Origin: Gammaproteobacteria bacterium
Lineage (GTDB): Bacteria > Pseudomonadota > Gammaproteobacteria > Enterobacterales > Alteromonadaceae
Reading direction: 5' to 3'
DNA: 64,000 nucleotides
NCBI GenBank assembly: GCA_018222405.1
Contig: JAAFAI010000012.1
Span: forward strand, 92,765-156,764
This document shows, piece after piece, positions 37,980 to 47,298 of the stretch (positions are counted from its first letter, which is position 1; each line of letters opens with the position of its first letter). The translations under genes and the position numbers were made by a program. Below the pieces are notes generated by a model. The model was given only the letters and a program-made list of their open reading frames with translations, had not been told where the DNA came from and did not search any database.

Positions 37980-39470
37980 TCAGGCCGTTACGCTTTGAGC
38001 CAGGCCATCAACCGACACATCTATGTGGTGTTCGATCCCTTTTTCGCTATAAGTGACAGACGCCACCAATATTGCAAAATCCACTGTAAGCTGCGCAGAA
38101 GACTGATTTGCCTGCCAGTGAAGGCGCAGAATATTTTGCTGTTGTGTAACGCTGAATTCACCTGTTAGCGCGGCCAGCGAATTACGTAACCGGATCAGTG
38201 CAATTAACGCTTTGACCACGGGCTTCTCAAGCGACTCACTGATTGCCTGTTCATCCAGATAAGGACGGTTAATGTCACGGCCCACATTGGTTTTGGCCAA
38301 TAGCGCCATATCATTTTCGGCAGCAAAGAGTCCCGCGTAATATACCTGTGGGATCCCCGGCGAGAATATCTGCACTGCACGGGCAATCAGGTAAGCCTGG
38401 TTATTGGCGCCCAGCGCGTTGTAATAAGTACAGTTGACCTGGTACAAATCGAGATTACTGGCCGCTGCGCCAGTGGCCTCACGACTCTGGCCATTGCTGT
38501 TCTGGTGAATTTGCTCAACCAGCGCATCTATCTGCGCTGCATTAAGTAGTCCGGGCTTATCACCTTCCGGGCCCACATCCACGATGCCAATACCATCGTG
38601 AGTGTCCAGCACCGTAACGCAGTTGCGCGGCGAAATTTGCAACCAATTAGCCAATGCCGAGGGATCGCCGCTAAACAGGCTGTGCAGCACCAGGGGCGGC
38701 ATAGCAAAGTCGTACACCATATCGCAGCGCCTGGCGATTTCAATTTGGGTTTTATAGTAGCTGTGTATCTCAACCAGGCATTTCATGTTGCGGCTATGAG
38801 CCTGCTGGCTCAGGCCCTCGATAAAATCAAAGGTTTCTTCCAACATAAAGCAGTTAGTGCCCGGCTTTTTAATGGCGTAGCCGGCGGCATCCAAACGAAT
38901 AAGATCCACATTATTGCGCTCGAACGCAGTTAAGATTTTCTCAAGATACGCCTGTCCTGCCTCAGAGGTAACATCAATGTCGATCTGGTTAGAGGTAAAG
39001 GTAGTCCAGAACGGCACAGTCTGACCGTTGTGCAGAGTAATATCGGTAAAGCAAGGCGTGGGGCGCGGACGATATATTTTTGCGATATCCTGGTCTTCAT
39101 CTGCTGCAAATACCTTGTCGCGCGTCAGAAACAATGGCCAGAACGGCGATGCCTGACCCTTGGCAAGCACATCCTGAAACTGGGGGCTTTGTGCAGACAT
39201 ATGATTAACAATCATATCAGCCATGATGTCCATATTTTCACCCAGTTCACCGACGTCCTGCCAATTACCCAGCCGCCTGTCTACTTCTGTATGGTCGATG
39301 GGATCGAATCCGGCATCCTCACCATCAATGGGGTAGAAAAAGGGTAACAAATGCACTCCGCCAAACACGCCTTTTAACTGTTCGTTAAACAGCGCATTAA
39401 GTGCTTTGATGTCACCACCGCCTAACCGGTCAACATAGGTAATTAACTGGACAGCATTTGAACGATTCAT
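37980..39470 (-). CDS. gtfA: Sucrose phosphorylase (GH13_18)
   Basis: 496 residues. The fold is GH13 and the sequence closely follows sucrose phosphorylases as I remember the Bifidobacterium enzyme: V-Q-L-I-T-Y-V-D-R-L-G at the start, Y-R-P-R-P, the nucleophile Asp in R-L-D-A-A-G-Y, the acid/base Glu in L-V-E-I-H-S-Y-Y-K, and T-H-D-G-I-G-I-V-D-V-G, A-A-A-S-N-L-D-L-Y-Q-V-N. The reaction is sucrose + phosphate giving glucose 1-phosphate + fructose, in the cytoplasm. Glucosylglycerol or sucrose-6'-phosphate phosphorylase of the same subfamily cannot be fully excluded. I chose the ATG at 39470 because the family starts there; a GTG four codons earlier is the alternative. No sucrose transporter or fructokinase is adjacent. 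A readable promoter with an operator lies just upstream. Confidence 0.92.
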   Translation of the reverse strand: MNRSNAVQLITYVDRLGGGDIKALNALFNEQLKGVFGGVHLLPFFYPIDGEDAGFDPIDHTEVDRRLGNWQDVGELGENMDIMADMIVNHMSAQSPQFQDVLAKGQASPFWPLFLTRDKVFAADEDQDIAKIYRPRPTPCFTDITLHNGQTVPFWTTFTSNQIDIDVTSEAGQAYLEKILTAFERNNVDLIRLDAAGYAIKKPGTNCFMLEETFDFIEGLSQQAHSRNMKCLVEIHSYYKTQIEIARRCDMVYDFAMPPLVLHSLFSGDPSALANWLQISPRNCVTVLDTHDGIGIVDVGPEGDKPGLLNAAQIDALVEQIHQNSNGQSREATGAAASNLDLYQVNCTYYNALGANNQAYLIARAVQIFSPGIPQVYYAGLFAAENDMALLAKTNVGRDINRPYLDEQAISESLEKPVVKALIALIRLRNSLAALTGEFSVTQQQNILRLHWQANQSSAQLTVDFAILVASVTYSEKGIEHHIDVSVDGLAQSVTA

Positions 39471-39487
39471 AACAACACTCACAAGAA

Positions 39488-39501
39488 CTTAATCGATTAA
39501 G
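39488..39501 (-). promoter_or_regulatory. LacI-type operator O1 at the gtfA promoter
   Basis: CTTAATCGATTAAG is a perfect 14-base palindrome with the central CG step typical of LacI/GalR operators. It begins five bases after the -10 box, so it covers the probable transcription start and ends 18 bases before the gtfA ATG. A bound repressor there would block transcription. No LacI-family gene is in the window. Confidence 0.65.
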
Positions 39502-39505
39502 CTGA

Positions 39506-39534
39506 ATAATCGGATAATTCACCCGATTTAGCAA
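39506..39534 (-). promoter_or_regulatory. Sigma-70-like promoter of gtfA
   Basis: On the minus strand, TTGCTA (39534-39529) and GATTAT (39511-39506) are spaced by 17 bases, matching four of six consensus positions in each box. Position directly upstream of the operator and 36 bases before the start codon fits a repressed sugar-gene promoter. Confidence 0.55.
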
Positions 39535-39763
39535 GTGTTATTTTTATGTTAATTAAAATGATGGCTGTTCTAGCGTGTTTTCTTACCCGTAGAAAAGTCT
39601 GACAGATAAACTCAGCCATAGCAGAATCATGAATATTTATTAATGAATACAATACCATTTTACCTCTCACCCCGATTAATAAAATGGCTGTTTAACTTAC
39701 CCTTTTTAGAATGACTACCGAAAACATCCCGCTATTGCCATGAACTTAACAGAATTCTTGCTG

Positions 39764-39779
39764 ACTTAATCAGTTAAGT
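39764..39779. promoter_or_regulatory. Second LacI-type operator-like site
   Basis: ACTTAATCAGTTAAGT has the same CTTAA/TTAAG arms as O1 with a changed centre. It sits about 260 bases upstream of O1, a distance that would allow repression by DNA looping. Confidence 0.45.
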
Positions 39780-39874
39780 TAGTAAAGATGGTGTTGCGAA
39801 ACACAATATGACAAAAGTCAATCGGAGAATATCACTATTGCGGCCGAGAGCAAGCCGTTGCCATTTCCCCAACC

Positions 39875-40591
39875 TTATTTATTGCTGTTATTTTCGAGCT
39901 TTAACTGCCGTAATCCCTGGTCAAACAGGGCAATTTTGGCCTCGAGATTTTCCGCTTCGGGCGAGAACGCCACATAGATATCACTGATATGATTCAGCTC
40001 ACCTTTACGAATAGCGTCCTGCGGTAGTTGCATAGCGGCCAACGTGTAAGAAGCCACATCGTCGAACATAATTGCCATATGCACTTTGTTCTCCAGCAGC
40101 ATATTGATAATCTGGCGCTGATTGGCCACCCTCACCTCTTTAAATCGCTTACGGTGGGCTTCATAGCTGTCACCATATTCATAGCCAGTAATCAGCGCGA
40201 TACTTATGCCACCGGGAAACTTATCGACGCTGGCATAGTTAAAGGTAGAGTCTTTGGGGTAATAAAACGAGGCTTTAGCCTGGAACAACGGCTCATTACC
40301 AAACACGAATCGTTGCAGGGTATTTTGTTGAAAGGTGACGTTGTATGCGCCGTCTACCTGGCCATTTTCGGCCATCTTTAATGCCCTGGCATAGGGAACC
40401 GTAATAAACGTGGCGGTTGAACCGCTGTAAGAAAGTGCCTGCTCGATAATATTGCGCGATAGTCCGCTCCCATCAGCCATAGCGTACGGCGGCCAGCTGT
40501 CTTCGGCAGCAAACGTAAATGTTTCACCGGCCATCAGACAACGGGATAATGCCAAACAGGTAATAGCCAGAAAGCAATGCTTTTTAATCAA
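39875..40591 (-). CDS. Periplasmic solute-binding protein family 3, orphan
   Basis: About 238 residues. The N-terminus gives a signal peptide (C-F-L-A-I-T-C-L-A-L-S-R-C-L-M-A) from a TTG at 40591; the frame is open to another TTG at 40645. The fold is solute-binding class 3: F-A-A-E-D-S-W-P-P-Y-A, V-P-Y-A-R-A-L-K-M-A-E, then Y-I-A-F-S-P near the end. No transporter genes adjoin it. It is upstream of gtfA on the same strand, but separated by 400 bases and a dedicated promoter, so a shared role is not shown. It is the second orphan of this type in the window. Confidence 0.75.
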   Translation of the reverse strand: MIKKHCFLAITCLALSRCLMAGETFTFAAEDSWPPYAMADGSGLSRNIIEQALSYSGSTATFITVPYARALKMAENGQVDGAYNVTFQQNTLQRFVFGNEPLFQAKASFYYPKDSTFNYASVDKFPGGISIALITGYEYGDSYEAHRKRFKEVRVANQRQIINMLLENKVHMAIMFDDVASYTLAAMQLPQDAIRKGELNHISDIYVAFSPEAENLEAKIALFDQGLRQLKLENNSNK

Positions 40592-40812
40592 TGAATACAA
40601 GGGCAAAACCTTTAAATACCACACGTAAAAAGTAAGCAATATCAAGCCGGTATTGTTAAGAATGCCGGCGCCACTTAACTATACTAGCCCTGTCGCATTA
40701 ATAAAACATCATAAAAATGTAGTATTAGTAACTCAGTGAGTCACCTGAAGGCATGTGAAAGTTACGCTATTGCAGGCTTTCAGTAGAGCCCATCGTTCTG
40801 TATGGCCGGTAT

Positions 40813-41175
40813 TCAGCTTTTATTTTTACTCTCTAATGGAAACAGTTCAAACGTCACTCCTTCGGCACCGGTTTGCATAAAATTGCGAATATTAGCGTGA
40901 TCGATACCGTCAGGATTACCCAGCACATCGTCACGGTAGTAACTGCCAAACAGAGCCAGGGTTTGTTCGTTGGTGAGCTTAAGGTATTGCCCCAGTGCCA
41001 ACAGCTTGCAGGAACCATTGTTCTGATTTGCCTCATTTTCCACTTTTCCGTTGGTAAAGGCCGAGGGCGTAAAAGCAAAATTGTCATCTATAAAGGCAAT
41101 AACATCGTTAAAACTGATCTGTTCCGGCGTGTTAGTTAGTTGCTCGATAAGTGCCTGCTGATTGGTATAAGCCAC
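40813..41175 (-). CDS. HopJ-family small protein
   Basis: 120 residues with the HopJ core: I-S-F-N-D-V-I-A-F-I-D-D-N-F-A-F-T-P-S-A-F-T-N-G near 20-43, N-G-S-C-K-L-L-A-L-G-Q-Y near 53-64, and G-S-Y-Y-R-D-D-V-L-G-N-P-D-G near 77-90. The family was named from a Pseudomonas syringae type III effector but is widespread in bacteria with no such system. No secretion signal or type III gene is seen here, so an effector role should not be assumed. The GTG start has AGGAG upstream. Confidence 0.85.
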   Translation of the reverse strand: MAYTNQQALIEQLTNTPEQISFNDVIAFIDDNFAFTPSAFTNGKVENEANQNNGSCKLLALGQYLKLTNEQTLALFGSYYRDDVLGNPDGIDHANIRNFMQTGAEGVTFELFPLESKNKS

Positions 41176-41430
41176 TGCTGTCTCCTCTGAATTCTTGCTT
41201 ATAAGCTGGTTAAGTTGCGCGCCATTAAACCAGAATCTCGTCTAGATACCTACCTTGAATTACTGCTCAAAAGTGCCCATCTGTTAGTACAGATACTTGT
41301 AAACAAAGTAATTCTCACACGATCAGGCAATAGCAAAACAGGATTAGGCAGACGAAAATAGCATTGCTTATTGCATAATATATCGAAGCTAATAAAGCAC
41401 TTGTTAAACACTAAAGACAGAGGTAACAAT

Positions 41431-42480
41431 ATGAAAACAGTTGGCTACGCTGCATTCTCAGACGATGCTCACATGAAACCTTATCATTTTGAGCGACGTG
41501 ATCTGCGCGCCAATGATGTTGCAATCGAAATTTTATATTGCGGTGTATGTCACTCAGATTTACACACGGTAAACGGTGACTGGGGCCCGCAACCCTACCC
41601 TTTAATTCCGGGTCACGAAATTGTTGGTGTCGTAACCGCTATTGGTGATGATGTAAAAAACTACAAAGTGGGTCAGAACGTAGCGGTTGGCTGCATGGTA
41701 GACAGCTGTCAGGAATGTGACCAGTGCCATAATCACGAAGAGCAGTTCTGCCGTAATGGCATGACACCCACCTACGGTGCACCGGATCGTATCTCGGGTG
41801 AAACTACGCAAGGCGGCTACTCCAAGCACATCGTAGTACGTGAAGAATTTGTGCTAAACGTACCGGAGGGCATGGATCTCGCGAAAACCGCGCCAATTCT
41901 GTGTGCCGGCATCACCACCTTTTCTCCGCTGCGCACCTGGGGGGTTAAAAAAGGTACTCGTGTTGGCGTAATTGGCCTGGGTGGTCTTGGTCATATGGCC
42001 GTTAAACTGGCTGCCGCCATGGGCGCAGAAGTAACAGCCATCAGCCGTTCGAACAAAAAAGAGGCTGAAGCCAAAGCCATGGGTGCTAAAGGCATTCTGG
42101 TCTCTACCGATGAAGATGCAATGAAAGCGGCTGCGAACTCCTTCGATCTGATCATCGACACTGCTCCTGTGAGGCACGACGTAGGGCAATATGCGCCACT
42201 GCTGGATATCGACGGCACTATTGTCATCGTTGGTCAGGTTGGCCCGATGGAAGAACTGATGACACCGCCTCTGGTAATGGGCCGTCGCCGTGTCGCGGGC
42301 TCATTGATTGGTGGTATTAAGGAAACTCAGGAAGTCATTGATTTCTGTGCAGAGCACAATATCTATCCTGACTGCGAAATGATTAAAATGGACGAGATCA
42401 ACGGTGCATTTGAAACCCTGGCCAAGGGCGATCTGGCGCACCGCTTTGTTATCGACATGGCGTCTTTGAGCGTAGGGTAA
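41431..42480 (+). CDS. Zinc-dependent NAD(P)-alcohol dehydrogenase (cinnamyl-alcohol type)
   Basis: 349 residues of the medium-chain dehydrogenase family. The catalytic zinc site C-G-V-C-H-S-D-L-H with P-G-H-E-I-V-G, the four structural-zinc Cys (C-Q-E-C-D-Q-C-H-N-H-E-E-Q-F-C), and the nucleotide fold G-L-G-G-L-G-H-M-A-V-K all appear. The best relatives are the YahK and cinnamyl-alcohol groups, which reduce aldehydes with NADPH. The ATG at 41431 has AGAGG upstream; a longer frame from 41371 lacks one. A 6-base-arm inverted repeat (ATCTGT-tagt-ACAGAT, 41279-41294) is in its upstream region. Confidence 0.92.
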   Translation: MKTVGYAAFSDDAHMKPYHFERRDLRANDVAIEILYCGVCHSDLHTVNGDWGPQPYPLIPGHEIVGVVTAIGDDVKNYKVGQNVAVGCMVDSCQECDQCHNHEEQFCRNGMTPTYGAPDRISGETTQGGYSKHIVVREEFVLNVPEGMDLAKTAPILCAGITTFSPLRTWGVKKGTRVGVIGLGGLGHMAVKLAAAMGAEVTAISRSNKKEAEAKAMGAKGILVSTDEDAMKAAANSFDLIIDTAPVRHDVGQYAPLLDIDGTIVIVGQVGPMEELMTPPLVMGRRRVAGSLIGGIKETQEVIDFCAEHNIYPDCEMIKMDEINGAFETLAKGDLAHRFVIDMASLSVG

Positions 42481-42506
42481 AGGCTTTTCGTTTAAAGCAA
42501 TCAATC

Positions 42507-42535
42507 AAAAAAGCAGCGCTAAGCGCTGCTTTTTT
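42507..42535. terminator. Bidirectional Rho-independent terminator between ADH and gdhA
   Basis: A perfect 7-base stem (GCAGCGC / GCGCTGC) with a TAA loop, flanked by six A on the left and six T on the right, so it can stop both convergent transcripts. Confidence 0.9.
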
Positions 42536-42554
42536 ATACCTGGTGTTTAGGGAA

Positions 42555-43895
42555 TTAAACACCCTGGGCTACCATAGCATTGGCAAGCTGCCTGAAGGCT
42601 GTGATATTAGCGCCTTTGGCATAATTGACCCTGCCGTCTTCTTTGCCCTCTTCGGCACAGCGGTCGTGAATATAGGTCATGATGGCCTTGAGTTCGTCAT
42701 CAAGCCGGGCGAAGGTTTTACGCTCAAAAGCGGCATTTTGCGACATCTCCATACCCGACATTGCAACGCCCCCGGCATTGGCAGCTTTACCCGGTACAAA
42801 CACTATACCGGCATCGGCGATTAGCGTTTTGGCCTCATGGGTAGTAGGCATGTTGGCACCTTCCAGTAAGTATTTACAATGATTGTCTGCCAGGCGTTTT
42901 GCCGATGGCTCATCCAGTTCGTTCTGGGTGGCGCACGGCAATGCTACATCGCAGACGCAGCCCCAGGGCTTTTCACCTTTAAACCAGCTACCGCCGCGCT
43001 CATCGGCCAGTGCGGTAAGAATATTATCTTCGTTCATACGGTTTTCAATCGCCCAGCGTATGTCGGTGCTGCTCAGGCCCTCTTCTTTGATTAAACTGCC
43101 GCGACTGTTAGATAAACTGATCACGGTGCCGCCCAGTTCAGCTGCTTTGAGCGCGGCATGCAAAGCCACATTACCAGCCCCCGAAATGGCTATCCGCTTA
43201 CCGTCAATTGCGTCATCGTGATGTTTAAGCACACACTGCAACATGTAAATTAAACCAAAACCGGTGGCCTCGGTACGCACGTGGCTACCACCAAAATCAA
43301 TGTCTTTACCGGTAAGACTGCCGCCGAACTCGTTATGCATGCGCCGGTACTGGCCATATAAAAAGCCAATCTCGCGGGCGCCTACATTGATATCGCCAGC
43401 GGGAACGTCGGTACGCGGACCTATATGGCGCTGCAATTCCTGCATGAAAGCCTGACAAAAGCGCATGATTTCATTGTCGCTGCGGCCTTTCGGATTAAAC
43501 TCTGAGCCGCCTTTTGCACCGCCCATAGGCAGGCCGGTAAGCGCATTTTTAAACGATTGCTCAAAAGCCAGAAATTTGAGTACCGACTCGTTAACCGTGG
43601 GATGAAAGCGTAAGCCGCCTTTATATGGGCCAATAAGGCCGCTGTGCTGCACCCGCCAGCCACGGTTAACTTCTACCTCACCCTTATCGTTCATCCAGTG
43701 CACGGCAAAATGCACGACCCGTTCCGGCTCACTTAGCCGTTTAAGCACGTTGTAGCGTTTGTAGTCAGCATGCGCGTTGTAAATCGGCATTACATCGGTG
43801 GCGAGCTCCTTAGTGGCCTGTAAGAATTCCGGGTGGTGCGGGTACCGGCTTTCGATCCACTCATTAAACTCGTCTAAATTCGATTTCGCTGTCAT
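42555..43895 (-). CDS. gdhA: NADP-dependent glutamate dehydrogenase
   Basis: 446 residues, the usual length of the hexameric bacterial enzyme. The glutamate-binding region P-M-G-G-A-K-G-G-S-E-F-N-P-K-G (about 122-136), the catalytic D in D-V-P-A-G-D-I-N-V-G, and the nucleotide fold I-S-G-A-G-N-V-A-L-H are present. It makes glutamate from 2-oxoglutarate and ammonia when nitrogen is plentiful. The AAAGGA ribosome site is strong. It is a single gene, divergent from the large diguanylate cyclase. Confidence 0.94.
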   Translation of the reverse strand: MTAKSNLDEFNEWIESRYPHHPEFLQATKELATDVMPIYNAHADYKRYNVLKRLSEPERVVHFAVHWMNDKGEVEVNRGWRVQHSGLIGPYKGGLRFHPTVNESVLKFLAFEQSFKNALTGLPMGGAKGGSEFNPKGRSDNEIMRFCQAFMQELQRHIGPRTDVPAGDINVGAREIGFLYGQYRRMHNEFGGSLTGKDIDFGGSHVRTEATGFGLIYMLQCVLKHHDDAIDGKRIAISGAGNVALHAALKAAELGGTVISLSNSRGSLIKEEGLSSTDIRWAIENRMNEDNILTALADERGGSWFKGEKPWGCVCDVALPCATQNELDEPSAKRLADNHCKYLLEGANMPTTHEAKTLIADAGIVFVPGKAANAGGVAMSGMEMSQNAAFERKTFARLDDELKAIMTYIHDRCAEEGKEDGRVNYAKGANITAFRQLANAMVAQGV

Positions 43896-44138
43896 ACCAA
43901 TCCTTTAAATAATACAAAACACTTGATTTGTACTGGTTTTTACCCGCGTATGATCATTTTTGGGTTCTCTAACGGCTGATTTTATTTACTTTCTTAATCA
44001 CTATGCAGTTCGCTTTATTTCTTCGCCGCAGCCACAATGGATTGGCAGGCACACGTTTACCCCTTATACTAAACGACTAATATTTCGACAGTTGTGAATG
44101 CACCGCTTCTCGCCGGGTATTTTGCAAGCAAAGTAGTG

Positions 44139-47100
44139 ATGATTGTGGTGCGTGCTTTGTCTATTTCTAAACGCCTTCTAGAACCGCTGAGTCTGCTCTG
44201 GCTTAGTTTATTTGTGTGCACGGCGCTCCACGCCAGTGATAACCAGTGGCAAATCCACGCGCAGCCGGTTTTTCTTGCGCCGTTAGGCAATTCCACGCCA
44301 CTTGAAGGCCAGATCGACACCATACTGGAAGACCAGCAGGGCTTTATCTGGCTGGTTGCAGCCAACGGTTTATGGCGCTGGGATTCAAAATCCCTGGTCC
44401 GCGCGCGATTTGAGGGCATGGATAGTGAAGCTCCCGCCCCCCAGGTAAACCACGGTTTCAGCGATGCCAAAGGTCGCATCTGGATTGGCACCAGCAACGG
44501 CTTATTCCGACTCACTCCTGGCACCACTTCGTTTACCGCTGTTGCGCACGACCTTCTGCAGGATATAACCGTGCAGGCTGGTGCAGCGATTAGCTTGCCA
44601 CACACTGACATCGTTGTACTCGCCAGCGATCGAACGCTCTATCAGTTTGATACGGTATCTGCGCAGCTCAACCAGCTCCACATAGCACCCGATGCGCGGA
44701 TCCACGCACTTTATGTAAACCCGGCCAATACACTTTGGGTAGGTACCGACAAAGGCTTGTATCACAGTGAGCTGACCAATAGCCGGTTTGCACCATTACA
44801 AACTGAACCAGACTTTCCTGAGGGTATCAGGGTCAGCACCGTTACCACCACAGTGAGTGGGAAACTCGTGGTTGGCACCGCTGCTGAAGGTTTATTTGTG
44901 CAGTCTGAAGGATCCGGGTTTAGCACTTACGCTCTCGCTCAGGACGATAGCCCCTGGCTATTTACGGTTACAGAAATTCGCCCTGACGTATTACTGATCG
45001 GTACCTTTGGTGATGGACTGATTGAGCTGGATTTAGCCAACCAGACAACACGCCGCTTCCGGCACAACCGTCTGTTACCAGCCAGCCTTAGCGATAATAA
45101 TATCTGGTCGCTATTTCGTGACTCAAGAGGACTAGTGTGGGTTGGTAGTGGCGCAACACTCAATGTTTATGATGCCGGCAATATTGCTGTTTCACATATT
45201 TTTGGTGATAGCGGGCAACCCGAAGGCCTGATGAATCGGAAGGTCCATTCCGTTCAGGCGTTAGGAAATAAACTTATTGTAGGTTCCGGCGGACATGGCT
45301 TGGAGGAGTTCACCGCCGGGCAAGGCAGCACCCGGCAATTGTGGCCAAAGGGTACTGATCCGGTGGAAACGTTATTTGCTGATCCGGCGGGAAACCTTTA
45401 CGCCTCGGCAAATTTCGCCTCGGTGATTATTCCTCAAGGCAGTGAACAGCCATTGCCACTTAAAATAGATGGCAGAAACGCATCCACTTTTACCACCGCT
45501 CTGGCCCACTCATCGGATGCCCTTTGGATAGGCGGCACCGATGGTTTATGGCAGCAGCCTGCGAATACCACTGAGCCTACCGTTCAGTTACTGCCCGAGT
45601 ATTTTAGCGAGCGTCGCGTGGCATCGCTGCTGGTAACGCCCGATTCACTCTGGGTAGGCAGCTGGCAAGGCTTACTGCGCGGCAAGCTTAGTAAAGGACT
45701 GCTTAACAGTGAGGACATTGAAGCGGTAAAGCATCCACGCCTGGCACAACAATTTATTGCCGACTTATATGCCGATAGTCTCGGCCAGCTTTGGGTAGCA
45801 ACCAGCGGTGCCGGATTATTTGTGCACACCACCGATAACCGCTGGCTTGAATTTACTACTGACGTTGGCCTGCCCGGCGACAACGTTATGGCCATCGCTG
45901 GTGAAAGCGATAAGCAGGTATGGGTAGGCACGTCCCGTGGCATTGCAGCCATTGATATTGAGCAAAAAATTCTGCGTGTAATTAGCGCTGGACCTGGCGC
46001 CGTAAACAGCCCTTACTCCCGTGCCGCGGCAACAATGACAGTAACGGGCGATCTGGTGTTCGGCGGTAAAAATGGCCTGACTATTATCTCTCCGGGAGCA
46101 TTGCCGCGTAAGGTGAACCCTTTATCCCTTAATTTTACACAACTGGAAATAATTACCGCTGATAACCGAAAGGTTCATCCGGCGACCACACAGGCGCATA
46201 TTGAAATCAGTGCGTTGCCCAAACGTATTTCTTTTGAGTTTGTCGCGCTGGACTACCTCGATCCGGAACATTTGCAATACCGCTATCGCATCACCGGCAG
46301 CGAGAATAACTGGACCCAACTCGATGCCGATCACCGGATTGTAACGCTCACCGATCCGGCTCCGGGCGATTACAAACTGGAACTACAATACTCCGACAAC
46401 GGCACCACCTGGCAAAACACAACGCTTAGCCAGCGATTTACCGTGCTCCCCGCGTGGTATCAGACTATTTATACCAGTGTGGCCAGTCTGTTGCTGTTGG
46501 CCATAGCTATTTTTGTTTTGCATCAGTTAGGTCTGCGCCATTACAGGCACCGCCAGAATATGCTGGAACAAAAGATTACCGAGCGCACGACTGAATTGCT
46601 AACCGCAAACGAGAAACTCAGTGAACAAGCGCTGGCCCTTGAAAAAGCCAGCTTAACTGACGCACTGACCGGTTTACATAACCGGCGCTTTTTAAACCAG
46701 AACATGCAGCGTGATGTGAGCCGCATACATCGTTATTACAAAGACTGCGAGGCCACCAATAGGCGCCCCGGTAATAATTCAGATATGATATTTTTTATTA
46801 TCGACCTGGATCATTTCAAACGCATTAACGATAACCATGGCCATCAGGCTGGTGATGCGGTGCTGGTAGAGACCCAAAGACGGTTATCAGCCATCTTTCG
46901 CGACACTGACTATCTGGTGCGCTGGGGTGGCGAGGAATTTCTGGCTGTGGTGCAGGATACACCCCGCGAAGAGGCTTACCTGTTGGCAGAGCGCATAGTC
47001 AAAGCCGTGAATGCCAGCGATATGAGCGTTAACGATCAGACCCGGTTAAAGGTAACCTGCTCAGTAGGATTTGCTGCTTATCCGCTTCATCAGCAACGCT

Positions 47101-47291
47101 ACACTTTTTTCGACTGGCAAAGTACCGTTGGCATAGCTGATGCGGCGCTATATGGTGCCAAACGCCGTAATCGCGATACCTGGATGGGCATTACCGGCGT
47201 CCGGTCTTCGGTATCCGACAGTACCCTGGAACTTATCAAACAGCAGCCCGCGCGCATATTCGATCATGCCAACGTACTGGTTCGCCAGTAA
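44139..47291 (+). CDS. Periplasmic-propeller diguanylate cyclase (reg_prop, Y_Y_Y, GGDEF)
   Basis: About 1050 residues. A signal/anchor segment (about 12-32) leads to two seven-bladed-type propellers of the two-component regulator propeller family, seen as repeats of L-W-V-G-T and I-W-I-G-T followed by N/S-G-L (about 35-650). A Y_Y_Y domain follows (Y-R-I-T-G-S-E-N-N-W-T-Q-L), then one membrane helix (about 785-805), a coiled coil, and a C-terminal GGDEF domain with active site R-W-G-G-E-E-F. An inhibitory I-site R-x-x-D lies five residues before it. It therefore senses something outside the cytoplasm and makes c-di-GMP. The start is uncertain: I use the ATG at 44139, which gives a normal signal peptide; a GTG at 44094 is possible. 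Confidence 0.9.
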   Translation: MIVVRALSISKRLLEPLSLLWLSLFVCTALHASDNQWQIHAQPVFLAPLGNSTPLEGQIDTILEDQQGFIWLVAANGLWRWDSKSLVRARFEGMDSEAPAPQVNHGFSDAKGRIWIGTSNGLFRLTPGTTSFTAVAHDLLQDITVQAGAAISLPHTDIVVLASDRTLYQFDTVSAQLNQLHIAPDARIHALYVNPANTLWVGTDKGLYHSELTNSRFAPLQTEPDFPEGIRVSTVTTTVSGKLVVGTAAEGLFVQSEGSGFSTYALAQDDSPWLFTVTEIRPDVLLIGTFGDGLIELDLANQTTRRFRHNRLLPASLSDNNIWSLFRDSRGLVWVGSGATLNVYDAGNIAVSHIFGDSGQPEGLMNRKVHSVQALGNKLIVGSGGHGLEEFTAGQGSTRQLWPKGTDPVETLFADPAGNLYASANFASVIIPQGSEQPLPLKIDGRNASTFTTALAHSSDALWIGGTDGLWQQPANTTEPTVQLLPEYFSERRVASLLVTPDSLWVGSWQGLLRGKLSKGLLNSEDIEAVKHPRLAQQFIADLYADSLGQLWVATSGAGLFVHTTDNRWLEFTTDVGLPGDNVMAIAGESDKQVWVGTSRGIAAIDIEQKILRVISAGPGAVNSPYSRAAATMTVTGDLVFGGKNGLTIISPGALPRKVNPLSLNFTQLEIITADNRKVHPATTQAHIEISALPKRISFEFVALDYLDPEHLQYRYRITGSENNWTQLDADHRIVTLTDPAPGDYKLELQYSDNGTTWQNTTLSQRFTVLPAWYQTIYTSVASLLLLAIAIFVLHQLGLRHYRHRQNMLEQKITERTTELLTANEKLSEQALALEKASLTDALTGLHNRRFLNQNMQRDVSRIHRYYKDCEATNRRPGNNSDMIFFIIDLDHFKRINDNHGHQAGDAVLVETQRRLSAIFRDTDYLVRWGGEEFLAVVQDTPREEAYLLAERIVKAVNASDMSVNDQTRLKVTCSVGFAAYPLHQQRYTFFDWQSTVGIADAALYGAKRRNRDTWMGITGVRSSVSDSTLELIKQQPARIFDHANVLVRQ

Positions 47292-47298
47292 TGCAATG

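Larger units (their letters stand above)
39483..39874. other. Intergenic region between gtfA and the solute-binding gene
   Basis: About 390 bases with no gene. It contains the gtfA promoter and both operator-like sites listed separately. The rest is AT-rich without further recognisable structure. Confidence 0.6.

Noticed and set aside
40813..41175. Type III secretion effector
   Set aside because: HopJ is only a family name here. No secretion apparatus or chaperone gene is present and the family is common in free-living bacteria.
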